Shown here: piece by piece, positions 34,101 through 35,011 of the stretch
Position numbering within the stretch: the stretch's first letter is position 1
How the letters are laid out: every line of letters starts with the position of its first letter
Assembly (NCBI GenBank): GCA_022788225.1
Contig: JALEVO010000075.1
Location: 1-35,011, forward strand
Origin: Oscillospiraceae bacterium
GTDB lineage: Bacteria; Bacillota; Clostridia; Oscillospirales; Ruminococcaceae
Reading direction: 5' to 3'
DNA: 35,011 nucleotides
Program-made: the position numbers and the translations under genes
Notes under the pieces: model-generated
What the model was told of the DNA's origin: nothing
Seen by the model: the letters and a program-made list of their open reading frames with translations, nothing else
The model's database searches: none

Positions 34101-34625
34101 AGTTTGCATAATATAGGTTTTGCAAAAGACTGCCGACGAATAAATGTTGCACTTTCAAGGGCGAGGGAACTTCTGATAATTGCCGGCTGTTCTGAAAATT
34201 TCACAGATTCATCTGACAGTAATGCCTCTGAAATGTTCTGTCAGATACTGGATATTGTAAAAAAACTTGATGGAATAAGGAATCCGGAAAATCTTGAAGA
34301 AACCGTGGTTTCAAATGTACAGTATAAAAAAAGTGGTAAAACGAGTGCAGTTAATTACTCCGCTTATGAAAATGATGAGGAAATACAGGAAAATTCCGGC
34401 GGCATCAATATACTTGATTATTTTATACTTAAAGCGGCGTATGAATTTAAGGGTACACGTCTGACTGTGGGAAATATTTCCAATGCGCTGGGTATGGCAC
34501 CTGTTTTTGTGAAAAACAGAGTTGCTTTTCTGGCGTCACAGGGCTGTATTTCATGCAACAGTGGGGTTATCAGTCTGCTTGAAAACGGTGAGGAAACAGT
34601 TAATTCTTTTAATTCCAGGAAGTGA
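31158..34625 (+). CDS. Superfamily 1 (UPF1-like) helicase, AAA_11/AAA_12 type
   Basis: 1155 residues. An N-terminal ~280 residues of unknown fold precede the helicase core: Q-like NTEQLSAVEGVL, motif I GPPGTGKTT (from residue 295), motif Ia VSQSNLAVDNAI, motif II VVIIDESSKS (Asp756), motif III LVGDHKQLPP, motif IV LFRQYRMHRDIAALIN, motif V VDRFQGMEEDIIIISFVR and motif VI RRINVALSRAR (near 1000). About 420 residues rich in charged and Tyr-containing helices separate motifs Ia and II, far more than in UPF1. The last ~60 residues (DYFILKAAYEFKGTRLTVGNISNALGMAPVFVKNRVAFLASQG) resemble a winged helix. RNA or DNA unwinding is expected; the biological role is unknown. AGGAGGGTGCGGC is its ribosome binding site. 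Confidence 0.9.
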   Translation: MEIKHIKLNIEMSPRGVDELKSIYSGKGVSKYELPLVMFPENQEFTADISIVDAMVWINIVCEDISVLLKGKLDENNFHCRSVTRGSVTNGRKVMVSFRHKVSEDIFHINDELKKRLDMWYEYIDKMLQKSRENTYLFIYEGTVSRSADMWYIRVAGGGENPQVRNLNAGTADEKGEPVFSFGKVERLENGVLAVKTDRQSGVNLVEGQSKIAVYDAAALITCRRMKNGLDKLCRGEAVNKRLTEFLFNPTAANTERGDNITLSADSLLMKNMNTEQLSAVEGVLNAKDLYLIQGPPGTGKTTVIAEICYQNAIRGMKTLVVSQSNLAVDNAISRVMNHSEIRVLRKGDTSRVEDEGLPFVEDNVVHTWIKCVSESARKMASDIDSRLETLKKYKDKLPEILRYAEDVRGNARNRNYIESQVFFYKNVLEEADAKRNSFFELISEAYEHESPQMAYDAREYYPSDFQIPNGIYNDVSEKFADIESDVTKIHELENELEMLNDYTAKFSKQMRFISRHVSVRRLENTAYEGIFYYTDKELAEDLYSEGEGIIKSIPYGIKSIVFRPKWGKVAAIYYRRAERFIAGIQHRTIKLAYKIHKLETDEEYMQNMDTFRLSLDALCQNYDSQYYTYKVKYDNILNKLESVNKDYAYSVELFREKISDKFFSAALENISPENPELYEIEFAVNEYYSSKAGRYLKWQKILKEWCGKIGGNDLDYNALKQLYIDNANVIGITCIQSGTADFEKNYPSFDVVIIDESSKSTPPDIILPMLRGKKIVLVGDHKQLPPYIDSDAYDEISDDDSGLHELMKVSLFEELYESAPPDMRTMLFRQYRMHRDIAALINQFYINTDAGRLESPSDAPKNHCCQGGDISEENHVLWYDIKNAPEFYETRQNKSYYNVYEAECIKKILGMINKNLSENGADKSVGVITFYDAQVKLLEDKLLKSGYVNGLSNIELRIGSVDRFQGMEEDIIIISFVRNNSLHNIGFAKDCRRINVALSRARELLIIAGCSENFTDSSDSNASEMFCQILDIVKKLDGIRNPENLEETVVSNVQYKKSGKTSAVNYSAYENDEEIQENSGGINILDYFILKAAYEFKGTRLTVGNISNALGMAPVFVKNRVAFLASQGCISCNSGVISLLENGEETVNSFNSRK

Positions 34626-34681
34626 ATTGTGGTGTAAAACAGAAATTTGTACATAATATTCAAGAAATTTTTCTAATAGGG

Positions 34682-34710
34682 TTGATTTTTTACAAAATTT
34701 ATTGTATAAT
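34682..34710 (+). promoter_or_regulatory. Promoter upstream of flgB
   Basis: TTGATT and TATAAT with a 17-base spacer, a sigma-A-type promoter. No sigma-D (sigma-28) consensus was seen, as expected for an early flagellar operon. Confidence 0.65.
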
Positions 34711-34759
34711 TACTTATAAGTAAAATTATGCTTAAATGTAAAATGGCGGAGGAATCGGA

Positions 34760-35011
34760 ATGTATTTGAATTCACTTGCTTTCAAGGCAATGGAAAGCGG
34801 GCTCAAACAGCTTAACGTCAAGCAGCAGGTGCATACCCAGAATATAGCAAATATTGATACGCCTGATTATAACTATAAATATGTTACATTTGAAAATACG
34901 CTTGATGAAAAGGTAGACGGAAAAAGAAAATATGACTTCAAGGCAAAAGTGACAGAAGTAGAGAACACAGATGTCCTCGTAGACGGAAACAATGTTGATG
35001 TGGACAAGGAA
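34760..35011 (+). CDS. flgB: Flagellar basal-body rod protein FlgB, 3' end cut by window
   Basis: The first 84 codons of FlgB, a proximal rod subunit of the flagellar basal body. The start MYLNSLAFKAMESGLKQLNVKQQVHTQNIANIDTPDYNYK has the rod/hook family motif NIANIDTPxY, and DGNNVDVDKE near the edge is the FlgB-specific continuation. GGAGGAATCGGA precedes the ATG. In Clostridia and Bacilli flgB usually opens the long flgB-flgC-fliE-fliF fla/che operon, which would lie to the right; its presence indicates a flagellated or formerly flagellated lineage. Confidence 0.93.
   Translation, partial: MYLNSLAFKAMESGLKQLNVKQQVHTQNIANIDTPDYNYKYVTFENTLDEKVDGKRKYDFKAKVTEVENTDVLVDGNNVDVDKE

Noticed and set aside
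1-35011. CRISPR arrays, tRNA or rRNA genes, prophage or transposase genes
   Set aside because: No regularly spaced direct repeats, cloverleaf sequences, rRNA motifs or integrase/transposase ORFs were recognised by eye on either strand.

Overview
The window looks like a chromosomal segment of a low-GC Gram-positive anaerobe, most likely a Ruminococcus-like member of the Clostridia. The grounds are AT-rich DNA, strong AGGAGG-type ribosome binding sites, a T-box in front of alaS, an RNase M5-type gene, BmrCD-like ABC exporters, a hybrid-cluster protein and the start of a flagellar operon. The genus is inferred; there is no rRNA gene to settle it. No tRNA, rRNA, CRISPR array, transposase or phage gene was seen.

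Region 1 (1-9.0 kb) is a patchwork of small stress and accessory genes: the 3' part of hcp, a tocopherol-cyclase-like gene, a YyaL/DUF255 thioredoxin-fold gene, an ArsR regulator broken by a one-base frameshift, a nitroreductase with a lost C-terminus, a yaaA-bcp peroxide-defence pair, a small unknown gene and a GNAT acetyltransferase. It holds two long gene-poor gaps. One (4198-4627) has a consensus promoter firing on the minus strand into a hairpin-rich, ORF-free stretch, a candidate non-coding RNA. The other (7159-7774) looks like decayed DNA. A 172-bp hairpin element (MITE-like) lies between arsR and the nitroreductase gene.

Region 2 (9.0-14.1 kb, minus strand) is an operon of an FtsX/MacB-type ABC permease, its ATPase, an OmpR-type response regulator and a sensor histidine kinase. 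The kinase gene carries an in-frame TAA between the H-box helix and the ATPase domain. A second copy of the hairpin element sits between this operon and the alaS leader.

Region 3 (14.3-24.3 kb, plus strand) is a co-directional housekeeping run: alanine T-box, alaS, HIT protein, phosphoribosyltransferase, comEC (with a degenerate beta-lactamase-like domain), holA, RNase M5-like, then an MBOAT O-acyltransferase and a DHHW/AlgJ-like partner, closed by a clear terminator.

Region 4 (24.4-30.9 kb) has an ECF sigma factor overlapping a membrane-anchored putative regulator. Convergent to it is a MarR-controlled operon for a heterodimeric multidrug-type ABC exporter with one degenerate ATP site, plus a cytidylate-kinase-like gene. 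The MarR promoter is a perfect -35/-10 pair abutting a palindromic operator.

Region 5 (30.9-35.0 kb) has a compact array of three hairpins bounded by 14-bp direct repeats, a 1155-residue SF1 (UPF1-like) helicase with an exceptionally long insertion between motifs Ia and II, and the first 84 codons of flgB, entering what is probably the flagellar/chemotaxis cluster beyond the edge.
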